DNA of 64,000 nt from DASUPK01 sp963848955 (GCA_963848955.1 CAWKFQ010000006.1:61907-125906), one strand, 5' to 3'; counted from the first letter of the stretch, positions 35,330-45,261 are shown. Numbers and translations: made by a program. Notes: generated by a model from the sequence alone, not told the origin.

Positions 35330-36571
35330 CTACCGCGGGTTCAGGGCGTCATCCCCGAGGCGGCCCAGGTCGTTCGTGAGTCCGACCGCGAACAACAACA
35401 GGATGAGCAGGAACCCGATGGCGCTGGCGCGCTCGATCACGCTGAACGGGACCCGGCGTCCCCTGACCTTCTCCACGAGGCTCCAGAAGATGTGCCCGCC
35501 GTCGAGCGGCAGGAACGGGAAGAGGTTGATCACCCCGAGCGAGAGGCTGATCAGGGCGAGAACGAAGAACGCCTCCTGAGTGCCGAACCCGATCGCCTCG
35601 TTCAGGGCGCGCGAGCTCCCCACCGGGCCGGAGAGCTGCTCCCGCTGCTCCGGCAGGAAGATGCGGGAGATCGCCGACACGGTCTTCGAGGTGATCAGCC
35701 ACATCGTGTCCACGGCGTAATCGGCGGCCTGACCCGGCGTGTCGATCGGTGTGACATCGATCGGCTCGAACCGGACTCCGAGCAGGACCTGCTGTGCGGT
35801 GGGGTCGTATTTCGGGGTGATCTGAAGGGGCACCCGCTGCCCGTTCCTGTCGACGACGAGGGACACGGGCGTGCTCGCCTGACAGCCGTCGGTCTGCTGT
35901 CCCGCGCACTTGTGCGATCCGATCAGGTTGCGGAATTTGTCGGCGCGTTCGGTGCCGTTGAAGTTGTCGAGCGTCTGCCCGTCGATCGAGACGACCTTGT
36001 CGCCCGGCTGGAGGACCGTCTTCGCGGGTGAGTCGTCGGTCAGATCGGCGATCTTCAGCCCCGGCCCGGTGATCTGGTTGAGGCTGAAGGCGAGGAAGAA
36101 CAGGATCACGAACGCGATCAGGATGTTCATCGCAGGGCCGGCGGCGATCACGACCACCCGCTTCCAGACCGGCTGGTTGTAGTAGGCGCGCTTCAGGATT
36201 TCGGGGGAGAGCTCTTCCTCTTGCTCGCTCGGGTCCTGGCCTGACGCCTCGACGCGCTGCAGGAGGCCCTGAGGGGTGTCCCGGCCAGCGTCATCCGCCT
36301 CGAGGCCGGAGCGCCCGAAGTTGCCCTCCTCTTGATCGTCCCGGGGCTCCAGCTCCTCCGGGTTCATACCGGTGATCTTCACGAAGCCGCCGAGCGGGAT
36401 CATGCCGATCCCATACTCGGTCTCGCCGCGCTTCACGCTAACCAGCTTCGGGGGGAAGAAGAGGAAGAAGCGCTCGACGCGCATCCCGGTGGCCTTGGCC
36501 AGGATGAAGTGCCCGAACTCGTGCAGGATGATCAGCGCCGAGAAGCCGACGACGACGAGGAGCCAGCTCAC
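35330..36571 (-). CDS. rseP: Site-2 intramembrane metalloprotease
   Basis: A 413-residue M50 protease. HEFGH in the first helix and the LPLDGGHIFW motif near the C-terminus form the zinc site; PLGGFVKITGMNPEELEPRD follows, and a PDZ domain lies around residues 170-270 (GLKIADLTDDSPAKTVLQPG). An acidic insert of about 40 residues precedes the second helix. GTG start at 36571 overlaps the dxr stop by four bases, so translation is coupled. Probably cleaves anti-sigma factors or signal-peptide remnants. Confidence 0.92.
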   Translation of the reverse strand: MSWLLVVVGFSALIILHEFGHFILAKATGMRVERFFLFFPPKLVSVKRGETEYGIGMIPLGGFVKITGMNPEELEPRDDQEEGNFGRSGLEADDAGRDTPQGLLQRVEASGQDPSEQEEELSPEILKRAYYNQPVWKRVVVIAAGPAMNILIAFVILFFLAFSLNQITGPGLKIADLTDDSPAKTVLQPGDKVVSIDGQTLDNFNGTERADKFRNLIGSHKCAGQQTDGCQASTPVSLVVDRNGQRVPLQITPKYDPTAQQVLLGVRFEPIDVTPIDTPGQAADYAVDTMWLITSKTVSAISRIFLPEQREQLSGPVGSSRALNEAIGFGTQEAFFVLALISLSLGVINLFPFLPLDGGHIFWSLVEKVRGRRVPFSVIERASAIGFLLILLLFAVGLTNDLGRLGDDALNPR

Positions 36572-37713
36572 GCTACGGCCAGGCCCTCGATCAAACCGCG
36601 GGCGTGTTGACGCGCCGCTGCGTCGGCTTCGAAGAGATCCTCGAAGCTGCGGACCGGCGCTCCGGGAATGGCCTCCAGAGTCCTATCGATCACCTCCGGG
36701 ATGCCGGTGAACGGGATGCGCTCGGCGAGGAAGGCCGCGACGGCCACCTCATCCGCGGCGTTCAGGACGCACGGCGCCGTCCCCCCGACCTCCCCGGCCT
36801 CGCGGGCCAGGCGAAGGCAGGCGAAGGTGTCGGTGTCCGGCTGCTCGAAGCTGAGCTCGCCGACGCTCGCCAGGTCCAGCGTCGGCACGTCGACGTCGGC
36901 ACGCTCGGGTCGGTGGAGCGCGTAGGAGATCGGCACTCGCATGTCGGGGTAGCCGAGGTGAGCCAGTGAGGCGCCGTCGTTCAGGTGGACGAGCGCGTGG
37001 ACGATCGACTGCGGGTGCACGACGACATCGATCCCCTCGTAGGGGACGCCGAAGAGATGATGCGCCTCGATCATCTCGAAGCCCTTGTTCATCAGCGTCG
37101 CCGAGTCGATGGTGATCCGGCCGCCCATCTCCCAGGTCGGATGGGCGAGCGCCTCATCGGGGCTGACCCCCGCGAGATCCGTTCGGCCGCGGAACGGCCC
37201 GCCCGAGGCGGTGAGGACGAGCCGCTCGACGTTGCCGGGCTGCTCCGAGCGGATCAATTGGTAGAGCGCCGAGTGCTCGGAGTCGACCGGCACGATCTGC
37301 GCATCCGTGGCCTCTGCGAGCGCCGTAACCAGCTCGCCACCGATCACCAGGCTCTCCTTGTTGGCGAGGGCCAGGTCGATGCCCTCGGTGAGGGTGACGA
37401 TCGTCGGGCCGAGACCGGCTGCGCCGACCACGGCGTTGAGGACCAGGTCGGGTTTCGATTGGACGATCAGCTCGCGGACGCCTTCCTCGCCGGCGAGCAC
37501 CTGGCCGTCCCAAACCGAGGAGGCGCGCTCCGCGGCCTCGGGGTCGGCGAGGGCGATCGCTGGCACGCCGTGCTGGCGAGCCTGCTCCAGCAGCGGCTCC
37601 CAGCTTGAGTCCGCCGACAGGCCGACGACCTGCAGTCCGTCGCTCGCGGAGATCACGTCGAGGGCCTGCGTGCCGATCGACCCGGTCGATCCGAGTACGA
37701 GGACGCGCTTCAC
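36568..37713 (-). CDS. dxr: 1-deoxy-D-xylulose-5-phosphate reductoisomerase
   Basis: First committed MEP-pathway enzyme. GSTGSIGTQALDVI binds NADPH; LANKESLVIGGELV, PVDSEHSALYQL and LTASGGPFRGRT contain metal and substrate ligands; NKGFEMIEAHHLFGVPYEGI is the flexible loop region. GTG start, 381 residues, intact. Sits between cdsA and rseP in the classical translation/envelope/isoprenoid gene order, although four other genes intervene on the cdsA side. Confidence 0.95.
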   Translation of the reverse strand: MKRVLVLGSTGSIGTQALDVISASDGLQVVGLSADSSWEPLLEQARQHGVPAIALADPEAAERASSVWDGQVLAGEEGVRELIVQSKPDLVLNAVVGAAGLGPTIVTLTEGIDLALANKESLVIGGELVTALAEATDAQIVPVDSEHSALYQLIRSEQPGNVERLVLTASGGPFRGRTDLAGVSPDEALAHPTWEMGGRITIDSATLMNKGFEMIEAHHLFGVPYEGIDVVVHPQSIVHALVHLNDGASLAHLGYPDMRVPISYALHRPERADVDVPTLDLASVGELSFEQPDTDTFACLRLAREAGEVGGTAPCVLNAADEVAVAAFLAERIPFTGIPEVIDRTLEAIPGAPVRSFEDLFEADAAARQHARGLIEGLAVA

Positions 37714-37750
37714 AGGCGCCCCAGTGTAGGTCTCAGCCGAAATCGTCCCT

Positions 37751-37784
37751 AAAAGGCGACGGGAGGCCCGTGGGCCTCCCGTCG
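37751..37784 (-). terminator. Strong rho-independent terminator
   Basis: CGACGGGAGGCCC (37757-37769) pairs with GGGCCTCCCGTCG (37772-37784), a 13-bp perfect stem with a two-base loop. Read leftward it is followed by GCCTTTTAGG, a short T-tract. It terminates the leftward secreted-protein gene at 37810-38317 and separates it from dxr. Confidence 0.7.
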
Positions 37785-37809
37785 TCGAGATACATAGGCA
37801 CTCGGCTGG

Positions 37810-38317
37810 CTAGCGAACCTGGACCGCCGAGAGCTCGAACTGATGCACCATCAGGTCGCCCGGTCGCCTCGGTGCAGGCCAGTGAGAACTGGTGCTTGCC
37901 GCCCTGCGCCGTGGTGACGATGTTGATGCCGAACCCGGCCTCTCCATCGGCTCCGCGAACGTTGGTCTTCGTGCCGTTGATCTCGGTGTTGTCCACCTCG
38001 AGGTGGCACACGCCGTTGCCGCCGTTGGCGGTGCCGTCGGCGACGAGCAGGTACTTGCGCGGGAAGCCCGTCGAGCCATTCACGTCGACGGACGTGCACT
38101 TGGTGAACTGCGACGCGCTGGCCGGGTCACAGGGCGTCGTGCCCGTCTGCGCGTTCGTCGAGCCGACACCCAGGACCTTCAGGCGGGCGTCCTTGCTGAG
38201 GCCTTTGTACTCAACCTTCTTGCCGGTGGCCGCGTACGCGCCACCGCCGAGCGCCACACATAGCGCGATAAAGGCAATCACCGTCGCCGGTGAGGGCCGC
38301 TTGAGCAGCTTCTTCAT
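37810..38317 (-). CDS. Secreted hypothetical protein (one frameshift near C-terminus)
   Basis: The ATG at 38317 gives MKKLLKRPSPATVIAFIALC, a signal/anchor segment with ALGGGAYAATGKK after it, then a beta-rich domain with three cysteines (VCHLEVDNTEINGTK, QFSLACTEATG). An extra G in the GGG near 37864 shifts the frame; corrected, it ends GDLMVHQFELSAVQVR at 37810. The N-terminal block KRPSPATVIAFIALCVALGG recurs in secreted proteins of Thermoleophilia (general impression). Function unknown. Confidence 0.6.
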
Positions 38318-38406
38318 CCAGAACCACTCCCTTTCATGCCGTCGTGAGCGTTCGCCTGACGAAACAGCATGAGGCGAAGAAGTTGCGCCGTTGCGAGGAT
38401 GCATGC

Positions 38407-39201
38407 ATGCCACCCAGGCGTGCCAGGCGCAAGAAGTCCGACCAGTCAGTCGACGCCGAGAGCATTCGCGACGTAGTCCGGCGAACGGACTCCAATCCAC
38501 AGCTCGTCAAGACGGCCCGATTCCTGCGGGGCCTGATCCCCGGGGGCGAGCCGGAGACCTCCGAGATGCCCCAGGCGATGCAGCGCCTCGTGGAGGAGGT
38601 GCAGCCGGAGGGCCCAAGCGCCATGCGCGAGATCGGCAAGGGCGCGCTGCAGGCATGGCAGGCGCTCTCGGAGGCCCAGAGACGGCGGCGGGGCAACGCG
38701 GACGTCGCCATCCTCTTCACCGACCTGGTCGGCTTCTCGGATTGGACGCTGGATGTCGGGGACGAGGCAGCTCTCGAGGTCCTGCGCCAGGTCGGCGACG
38801 CTGAGCAGAAAGCGATCTCCTCGAACAAGGGCGCGGTCGTCAAGCGTCTCGGGGACGGAGCCATGGCCGTCTTCAGCGAAGCCGAGCAGGCGGTTAGGGC
38901 CGCGCTCGAATCTCAGCGCGCGATCTCGAAGATCAAGGTCGACGACTACAGCCCCGAGCAGCGTGCCGGCGTCCACCGGGGCACCCCGCGCAAGGTGAAG
39001 GGCGACTTCCTCGGCGTCGACGTCAACATCGCCGCCCGCGTCGGCGACGCGGCCAAGGGCGGCGAGGTCCTCGTCTCCGACAGCGTCCGCGAGGAGCTCG
39101 ACGGCCGCCGCTTCAAGTTCGGCCGCTCTCGCGAGCTCGACGCTCCGGGCGCCCCCGCCGACCTCACCGTCTGCCCGGTGAGCGGCCGGCGGGGACGCTG
39201 A
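38407..39201 (+). CDS. Class III adenylate/guanylate cyclase
   Basis: A soluble cyclase of about 264 residues. The catalytic domain (residues about 100-250) has DVAILFTDLVGFSDWTLDVG (first metal aspartate), GAVVKRLGDGAMAVFSEAEQ (second metal aspartate) and GDFLGVDVNIAARVGDAAKG. The N-terminal 95 residues are helical and basic with no known sensor domain. ATG at 38407 preferred over GTG 38344. It is a possible source of cAMP for a Crp-type regulator acting at 7360-7375. Confidence 0.85.
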   Translation: MPPRRARRKKSDQSVDAESIRDVVRRTDSNPQLVKTARFLRGLIPGGEPETSEMPQAMQRLVEEVQPEGPSAMREIGKGALQAWQALSEAQRRRRGNADVAILFTDLVGFSDWTLDVGDEAALEVLRQVGDAEQKAISSNKGAVVKRLGDGAMAVFSEAEQAVRAALESQRAISKIKVDDYSPEQRAGVHRGTPRKVKGDFLGVDVNIAARVGDAAKGGEVLVSDSVREELDGRRFKFGRSRELDAPGAPADLTVCPVSGRRGR

Positions 39202-39258
39202 CTGGAGGCCACAAGCGAAAGAAGAGGGGCATGCGACACTGACCGACGACGAGGTGCG

Positions 39259-40071
39259 ATGCCCGACGTCTACGCCACCATCGCCGAGCAGGACCAGGCC
39301 GTTCAGCAGCAGATCGCGGACGTGCTCGAACTGCGCGCCGCGGACAGGCAGCAGCGCGCGATGCTGGACGACTACCTGCGTGACCTGGAGCTGGCGCCCG
39401 ACGCTCGGGTGCTGGAGATCGGCTGCGGCACGGGAGCCGTGTGCCGCGTGCTGGCGACGCGCCCGCGAGTCGCGGAGGTAACCGGAGTCGATCCCTCGAT
39501 CGTCCTGGTCCAACGGGCGCGTGAGCTCGCGGAGGGCCATGGGGGTCTGTCCTTCATCGTCGGAGATGGGCGTGAGCTGCCGTTCGATGCCGCGAGCTTC
39601 GATGCCGTGGTCTGTCACACGTCCCTCTGCCACATCCCCGAACCCGAGCGGGTGCTCGCGGAGGCCGCCCGCGTGACCGTCGAGGGCGGGCTACTGGCCG
39701 TCTTCGACGGCGACTATGCGACGACGACGGTCGCCATCGGCGAGCCCGATCCACTCCAGGCTTGCGCTGACGCCGCAGTGGAGGCGCTCGTCTACGACCG
39801 ATTCCTGGTCCGCAGGCTGCCGAGCCTGTTCGATGAGGTGGGCTGGAGCTTGGTCCGGGTTCGCAGCCACGGGTACGTGGAGGCGAGCGACCCGAGCTAC
39901 ATGCTCACGATCGTGGACCGTGGGGCCGACGCCCTGGTCACCGCGCGGAGGATCGGCGAGGACGCCGCCACCGCGCTGAAGGACGAGGCGCGCCGCCGAG
40001 TCGCCGAGGGCCGGTTCTTCGGCCACATCGCCTACGTGAGCGCGATCGGGATGAGGGGCGCCGATGCATGA
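39259..40071 (+). CDS. SAM-dependent methyltransferase (type 11)
   Basis: A 270-residue class I methyltransferase. Motif I is VLEIGCGTGAVCRVL, the acidic end of strand 2 is VTGVDPS, and LPFDAASFDAVVCHTSLCHI is the post-motif region typical of UbiE-like small-molecule methyltransferases. It follows the cyclase by 57 bases in the same direction. Substrate unknown. Confidence 0.85.
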   Translation: MPDVYATIAEQDQAVQQQIADVLELRAADRQQRAMLDDYLRDLELAPDARVLEIGCGTGAVCRVLATRPRVAEVTGVDPSIVLVQRARELAEGHGGLSFIVGDGRELPFDAASFDAVVCHTSLCHIPEPERVLAEAARVTVEGGLLAVFDGDYATTTVAIGEPDPLQACADAAVEALVYDRFLVRRLPSLFDEVGWSLVRVRSHGYVEASDPSYMLTIVDRGADALVTARRIGEDAATALKDEARRRVAEGRFFGHIAYVSAIGMRGADA

Positions 40072-40415
40072 GCCCGGCCCCTGACCAGCCCTCGACCCGG
40101 CCGGCCAACTCTCCGTGAGACCGATGCGGCCGCGGCCTTACTGCGCTCGTCGTCGGTCAGGTCGGCTCCCCTGACGGGGTGGACGATCGCCCAGTGGTGG
40201 CCCACCGGGCAGTACTGGTACCTCGTCGTCGGGCCAAGCCTGAGCGCCTTCAGGGATCCGCCCATGATCCAGGTCGTCGTGAACAGGTGGCCCTTGCTGC
40301 AGCGCACGACCGTTCTGCCCGGGATCGAGTAGCCCCGGTTCCGAGCGATCAGGTTGGCGAGGAAGAGGTAGATCGCCAGCAGGGCGAGAAAGGCGATGAT
40401 CACGACCAGACCCAT
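40032..40415 (-). CDS. Small membrane-anchored cysteine-containing protein
   Basis: A 127-residue protein with an N-terminal transmembrane helix (LVVIIAFLALLAIYLFLANL) followed by TVVRCSKGHLFTTTWIMGGS and RYQYCPVGHHWAIVHPV, a C-x2-GH ... C-x2-GH pattern that could bind zinc. The C-terminus overlaps the convergent methyltransferase by 40 bases, so the last residues are uncertain. Not assigned to a named family. Confidence 0.6.
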   Translation of the reverse strand: MGLVVIIAFLALLAIYLFLANLIARNRGYSIPGRTVVRCSKGHLFTTTWIMGGSLKALRLGPTTRYQYCPVGHHWAIVHPVRGADLTDDERSKAAAASVSRRVGRPGRGLVRGRAHASAPLIPIALT

Positions 40416-40460
40416 GGCTCTTCAAGGTACCGCCGGGACTTGAGCGGTCCCTAAGTCCCG

Positions 40461-41449
40461 TCAGTAGACGAAGGCGACCGAGAGGTAGTAGCCCGCGACA
40501 ACGGTGAAGAGGACGGCGTCGAGGCGGTCGATCAGGCCTCCGTGGGGCCCGAAGAGCCGGCCGGTGTCCTTGACGCCGAGGTCGCGCTTCAGCATCGAGG
40601 CGAACAGGTCGCCGATCGGTGCGATGACGGCGATGCACATGCCCATCACCAGGGCGTCGATCCCAGGCAGCCAGTCCTGATAGAGCCCGGCGAACCAGAA
40701 GCCCAGGGTGGCGCCGACGAAGCCGCCGAACAGCCCCTCGAGGGTCTTGTTCGGTGAGATCCGCGGCGTGATCTTCCGCGTGCCGAAGAGGCGGCCGGCC
40801 GCGTAGGCGGCGGTGTCGCTGAGGAAGGTGGCGACGAGCACGTCGATCAGCAGGGCCGCACCGTGCGTCGGCAGGTCGCGGAGCAGGACGGCGTGGGAGA
40901 ACCCGAGCCCCATCCAGGCGACCCCGAGCACCGTGAACGCGATCGAGGTCGTGATCAGCTCGTGCGAGCGGCGCGCGCGCAGCGAACACGAAGGCGAGCC
41001 GGGAAGAGCGCCGCGAAGACCAGCAGGATCTGAAAGGAGTCGCCGAAGTGCGCGGCGATCACCATCGCCGCGACCGTCGCGTACCCGGGCAGCACGATCG
41101 GGCGGATCGAGGCGGACATCCGGAAGAACTCACGCAGGCCGAGGACTCCGAGGCCGACCATCGCAAGCGCGAAGACGTCCCCCCCGATGCCGACGATCGC
41201 GATCGCGAAGACGATCCACGGGATGGCCACCACCACCCGGGCGGTGGTCTCGGACATCTCGGGCACCAGACGCTGGAAGCGCGAACGTGCGGGCGGCCGG
41301 GGCTCCGGCGCGTTCTCCTCCACGGGCTCGTCGAAGTCGAGCAGGTCGTCGGGATCGGGCAGGAAGCCCCGCTCCCGCTCCCGCGGGCGATCGCGCTCCT
41401 CGCGATCCCGCCCGAAGTCGAAGGAGGGCGGGTCGAGATCCTCGATCAT
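40461..41449 (-). CDS. cdsA: Phosphatidate cytidylyltransferase (one frameshift)
   Basis: Makes CDP-diacylglycerol for phospholipids; its product feeds PgsA. The N-terminal 70 residues are acidic/basic and cytoplasmic (MIEDLDPPSFDFGRDREERD), then several helices; after a frame break near 40935-41000 the C-terminal signature is clear: SDTAAYAAGRLFGTRKITPR, ISPNKTLEG and KRDLGVKDTGRLFGPHGGLI, then DRLDA. ATG at 41449 overlaps the uppS stop. Confidence 0.88.
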
Positions 41450-42115
41450 CAGTCCCTTGCCCCAAAGCGCCGCTGGCGCTCCTCGTACTCGGCGAGGCAG
41501 GCCTCGAAGGCCTCGCGGCCGAAGTCGGGCCAGAACTCGTCGCGGAAGACGAACTCGGAGTAGGCGCACTGCCAGAGGAGGTAGTTGGAGATCCGCTGCT
41601 CGCCGCTCGTGCGGATCAGCAGGTCGGGATCGTGCATCTCCGGGGCATACAGGCGGCTCTGGAACTCCTCCTCCCCACCCCCCTCGTACGCCGCGGCGGC
41701 GTCGAGGATCTCGGCCCGCCCGCCGTAGTTGAAGGCGACGAAGAGGGTGATCCGGTCGTTCGAGGCGGTCTGGGACTCGGCCCAGTCCATGCGGCCCGTG
41801 AGCTCCTCGCTGATCCCCTCGCGGCGGCCGATGAAGCGCATGCGGACACCCTCTTCGTCGAGCTCGGGCGTCTCCCTGTCGATCCGCTCGGCGAACATCG
41901 CCATCAGCCCGTCGACCTCCTCGCGCGGCCGCGTCCAGTTCTCGGTCGAGAACGAGTAGACCGTGAGCTCCTTGACGCCCAGCTCGACGGCGTCGCGGAG
42001 GCGCTCCTTGACCGCGTCGGCGCCGGCGCGGTGGCCCTCGATGCACCGGCAGGCCTCGCTGATGAGCCCAGCGGCCATTGCCGTCGGTGATGATCGCGAC
42101 GTACTCGGCTGACAT
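41449..42115 (-). CDS. uppS: Undecaprenyl diphosphate synthase (one frameshift)
   Basis: Cis-prenyltransferase making the lipid carrier for peptidoglycan. AIITDGNGRWAHQRGLPV holds the catalytic Asp; an extra C near 42041 shifts the frame into IEGHRAGADAVKERLRD, then YSFSTENWTRP, NYGGRAEI and DPDLLIRTSGEQRISNYLLW, all canonical. About 221 residues. Coupled to cdsA by TGATG overlap. Confidence 0.9.
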
Positions 42116-42142
42116 CAGGAGGACCTCCAGGACCAGCCGTGG

Positions 42143-42713
42143 CTAGACCTCGAGGATCTCCTCCTCCTTGCCCTTCAGGAGATTGTCGATCTCGCCGATC
42201 GAGGCGTCGGTCTGCTTCTGCAGCTCGGTCTCCCCGTGGTGCTCCTCGTCGGAGCCGGCCTCGCCCTCCTTCTTCAGCTCACGGAGGTCCTGCATCACGT
42301 CGCGGCGGATATTCCGGATGGCGACACGGCCCTGCTCGGCGACCCCGTGGACGACCTTGACCAGCTCCTTGCGGCGCTCCTCGGTGAGCTCGGGGATCTG
42401 CAGGCGAATGACATTGCCGTCGTTGGAGGGGGTCAGCCCGAGGTCGGACTCCATGACCGACTTCTCGATCGCCGAGATCGAGGATTTGTCGTACGGGCGT
42501 CACGGTGAGCATGCGGGCGTCGGTCGCCGCCACCTGGGCGAGCTGCTGGAGCGGGGTCTCGGCGCCGTAGTAGTCGACCTGGAGGCGGTCGAGGAGATGC
42601 GGTGAGGCGCGGCCGGTGCGCACGGTGGCGAGCTCGCCGCGGGTCGCGTCGACGGACTTCTGCATCCGCTCGTTGGCGTCGGCCAGCAGCTCGTCGATCA
42701 TCTCCATGGTCAT
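42143..42713 (-). CDS. frr: Ribosome recycling factor (one frameshift)
   Basis: Splits post-termination ribosomes with EF-G. N-terminal ANERMQKSVDATRGELATVR and TGRASPHLLDRLQVDYYGAE are canonical; a frame break near 42490 precedes SDLGLTPSNDGNVIRLQIPE and LTEERRKELVKVVHGVAEQG, then RNIRRD. Total about 189 residues, normal. Start overlaps the pyrH stop. Confidence 0.92.
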
Positions 42714-43470
42714 GTGCGCACCCGCGGAGCCGGCTCGGTGGCAGGCTTTGACGACACCAAGGTGCCGACCCTCTCTCCGCTGACGATCCTATCTATGTTG
42801 CGCTCGTCCGCCATGTTGAAGACGTAGATCGGCAGGTCGTTGTCCATGCAGAGCGAGAGGGCGGTCGAGTCCATCACCCGCAGGCCCCGCTCGATCGCCT
42901 CGCGGTGGCTGATCTCGGGCAGGAACTCGGCGTCGGGGTCAATCGAGGGATCAGCCGTCGTAGACGCCCTCCACCCCGTTCTTCGCCATCAGGATCGCCT
43001 CGGCGTGGATCTCGAGCGCCCGCAGGGCGGCGGCGGTGTCGGTGGTGAAGAACGGGTTGCCGGTGCCGGCGGCGAAGATCACCGCGCGGCCCTTCTCCAG
43101 ATGGCGGATCGCGCGGCGGCGGATGTAGGGCTCGGCGACCTCGGTCACCGCCATCGCCGAGAGCACCCGGGTGTCGACGCCGACCTTCTCCAGCGCGTCC
43201 TGGAGGGTGAGCGCGTTGAGCACGGTGGCGAGCATCCCCATGTAGTCGGCGGTGGCGCGGTCCATTCCCTCCGCGGCGCCCTCGAGGCCCGCGGTAGATG
43301 TTGCCGGCGCCGACCACCATCGCGACCTCGACGCCCTGGGCGCGGACGTCGCGCGACCTGGTTGGCGATCCGCTCGATCTGGGCGGGGTCGGTGCCGTAG
43401 TCGAGGTCGCCCATCAGCGCCTCACCGGAAAGCTTCAGCAGGATCCGCTTGAACCGAGGCTCGCGGCCAA
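42710..43470 (-). CDS. pyrH: Uridylate kinase (several frameshifts)
   Basis: UMP kinase. RFKRILLKLSGEALMGD is the N-terminal phosphate-binding segment; VVGAGNIYRGPRG, MDRATADYMGMLATVLNALT, LQDALEKVGVDTRVLSAMAV, AAGTGNPFFTTDTAAALRAL follow, and NDLPIYVFNMADERNIDRIV closes the gene. Breaks fall near 43355, 43290 and 42950. The 3' end is TGA overlapping the frr ATG. The start codon could not be fixed because the segment just upstream lacks ATG/GTG in frame. Confidence 0.88.
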
Positions 43471-43475
43471 TCGGC

Positions 43476-44099
43476 CTACTCCTCCCCCACCTCGAAGCGC
43501 GCGAAGCGAGCGATCCGCACGTTCTCGCCGGTCTTGGCGGCGACCTCGGTGCGCAGGTCCTCGATCGTCTTGCCCTCGTAGCGCTCCTCGTTGAAGTGCT
43601 TCTGGTCGAGCAGGACGATCTCCGACGGCCCACTTCCTCAGCTGGCCCTCGACGATCTTCTGCGACGACGTCGTCCGGCTTGCCGTCCGCCCTGCGCCTT
43701 CTCCTCGAGGATCGCGCGCTCGTCGCCATGTCCTCCTCGGGGATGTCCTCGAGGGAGACGTGCTGGGGGTTCATCGCGGTGATGTGAATCGCGACCTCGC
43801 CGCGCGAACTCCTTGAAGTCGTCGTTGCGGGCGACGAAGTCCGTCTCGCACTGAACCTCGACGAGGACGCCGATCCCTTGCGCTGCCGTCGGCGTGGGTG
43901 TAGGCGGCGACAACGCCCTCCGCGGTGCTGCGCCCGCCGCGCTTGGCGGCCGATGCCGCCCCCTTCTTGCGAAGGATCTCGATCGCCTTCTCTCGTCGCC
44001 CTCGGCCTCGCTCGAGGGCCTCCTTGCAGTCCATCATCGGCGCCCGGTGTGGTCGCGGAGCGCCTTCACGTCCGCGGCTGACGGCTTGTAGGGCGCCAT
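43476..44099 (-). CDS. tsf: Elongation factor Ts (several frameshifts)
   Basis: Nucleotide-exchange factor for EF-Tu. ATG 44099 gives MAPYKPSAADVKALRDHTG, then MMDCKEALE, AIEILRKKGAASAAKRGGRS, AEGVVAAYTHADGS, the core GIGVLVEVQCETDFVARNDD, MNPQHVSLEDIPEED, and the C-terminal KTGENVRIARFARFEVGEE. The parts occupy all three frames, with breaks near 44040, 43990, 43880, 43800, 43720 and 43630. The corrected length of about 205 residues matches the short Tsf form. Error-rich sequence, not decay, is likely. Confidence 0.88.
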
Positions 44100-44106
44100 C
44101 AGGTAG

Positions 44107-45146
44107 TCACCCCCGCTCTTCGCGGGCTCCGGCTGCGGTTCTTCCGTCGGCGGCGGCTGGGGATCTCCTCGCCGCCTCGCGGTCAGCCTCGGCCTGGTCC
44201 CCCTGGCGGCGTGCGCGGGCGCTTCGGCCTCGGGTTGAGGCTGCGGCACCTCGGCCGCCGCCTCGCGTGTCGCCTCGGTCTGCTTCGCCGCCGCCTGCGC
44301 CTTGGCGTCCGCCTCTGCCTTGGCCTTGGCCTCTGCTTCTGCCTTCGCCTTCTCCTCGGCCTCCTGCTTGGCCTTTTCCTCCTCCTCGCGGCGCTTGCGC
44401 TCCTCTTCCTCCTTGCGCTTCCGCTCCTCCTCCTCGGCCCGGCGGCGCGCCTCCTCCTCGCGCCACGGCCGCGGAGCCCTCGATCGCCCCGCCGAGCGTG
44501 CGGATGATCAGCTCGCAGGAGCGGATCGCGTCGTCGTTGCCGGGAATCACGTAGTCGACCGGGGTCGGGTCGCAGTTGGTGTCCACCAGGCCGACGATCG
44601 GAATTTCGAGGCGGTCGGCCTCGCGCAGCCCGATCTCCTCGGTCTTCAGGTCGATGATGACCACGGCGTCGGGCAGTCGCTGCATGTCGCGCGACGCCGC
44701 CGAGGTTGTATTCGAGCTTGCGCAGCTCGGCCTCCATCGACATGCGCTCCTTGGTGGGCAGCAGGTCGAGACGGCCGCCCTCCTTGAGCTCGCGAAGCTC
44801 GTGCAGCCGCTGGATCCGCTTGCTTGATCGTGTTGAAGTTGGTGAGCAGCCCGCCCAGCCAGCGCCGGTTCACGTACGGCATGCCGCAGCGCTCGGCCCA
44901 TTCCTGCACTGAGTCGCGGGCCTGCTTCTTGGTCCCGACGAAGAGGATCACGCCGCCCTTCGCTGCGACCTCGGTGACGAAATCGGTCGCCTTCTTGAGG
45001 AGCTCCTCCGTCTGGAGGAGGTCGATGATGTGGATCCCTTCCCGCTCTCCGAATATGAAGCGGCGCATGCGCGGGTTCCAGCGCCGCGTCTGGTGACCGA
45101 AGTGAACTCCGGCCTCCAGCAGCTCTCTGATGCCTACCTCGGCCAT
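44107..45146 (-). CDS. rpsB: Ribosomal protein S2 with long charged C-terminal extension (frameshifts)
   Basis: MAEVGIRELLEAGVHFGHQT, RRWNPRMRRFIFGEREGIHI, GTKKQARDSVQEWAERCGMP and YVNRRWLGGLLTNF are classic S2; after breaks near 44820, 44695 and 44460 it continues VVIIDLKTEEIGLREADRLE, IPIVGLVDTNCDPTPVDYVI and PGNDDAIRS. A tail of roughly 100 residues then follows, rich in Glu, Lys, Arg, Ala and Gln (EEEARRRAEEEERKRKEEEE-like), ending near EPQPEPAKSGG. The tail is much longer than in most S2 proteins and probably forms a helix or coiled coil. Confidence 0.88.
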
Positions 45147-45261
45147 CTGACCTTCCTATCGCTTGTGGTGTTCGGTTGCCCTGCCGCGACTACGGGAACC
45201 CGGGTTTGCCCCGGGCAGCGTCCCGTGCCTCTCGGCGGGGGTTGGGTGCAAAGTCCGCGGG

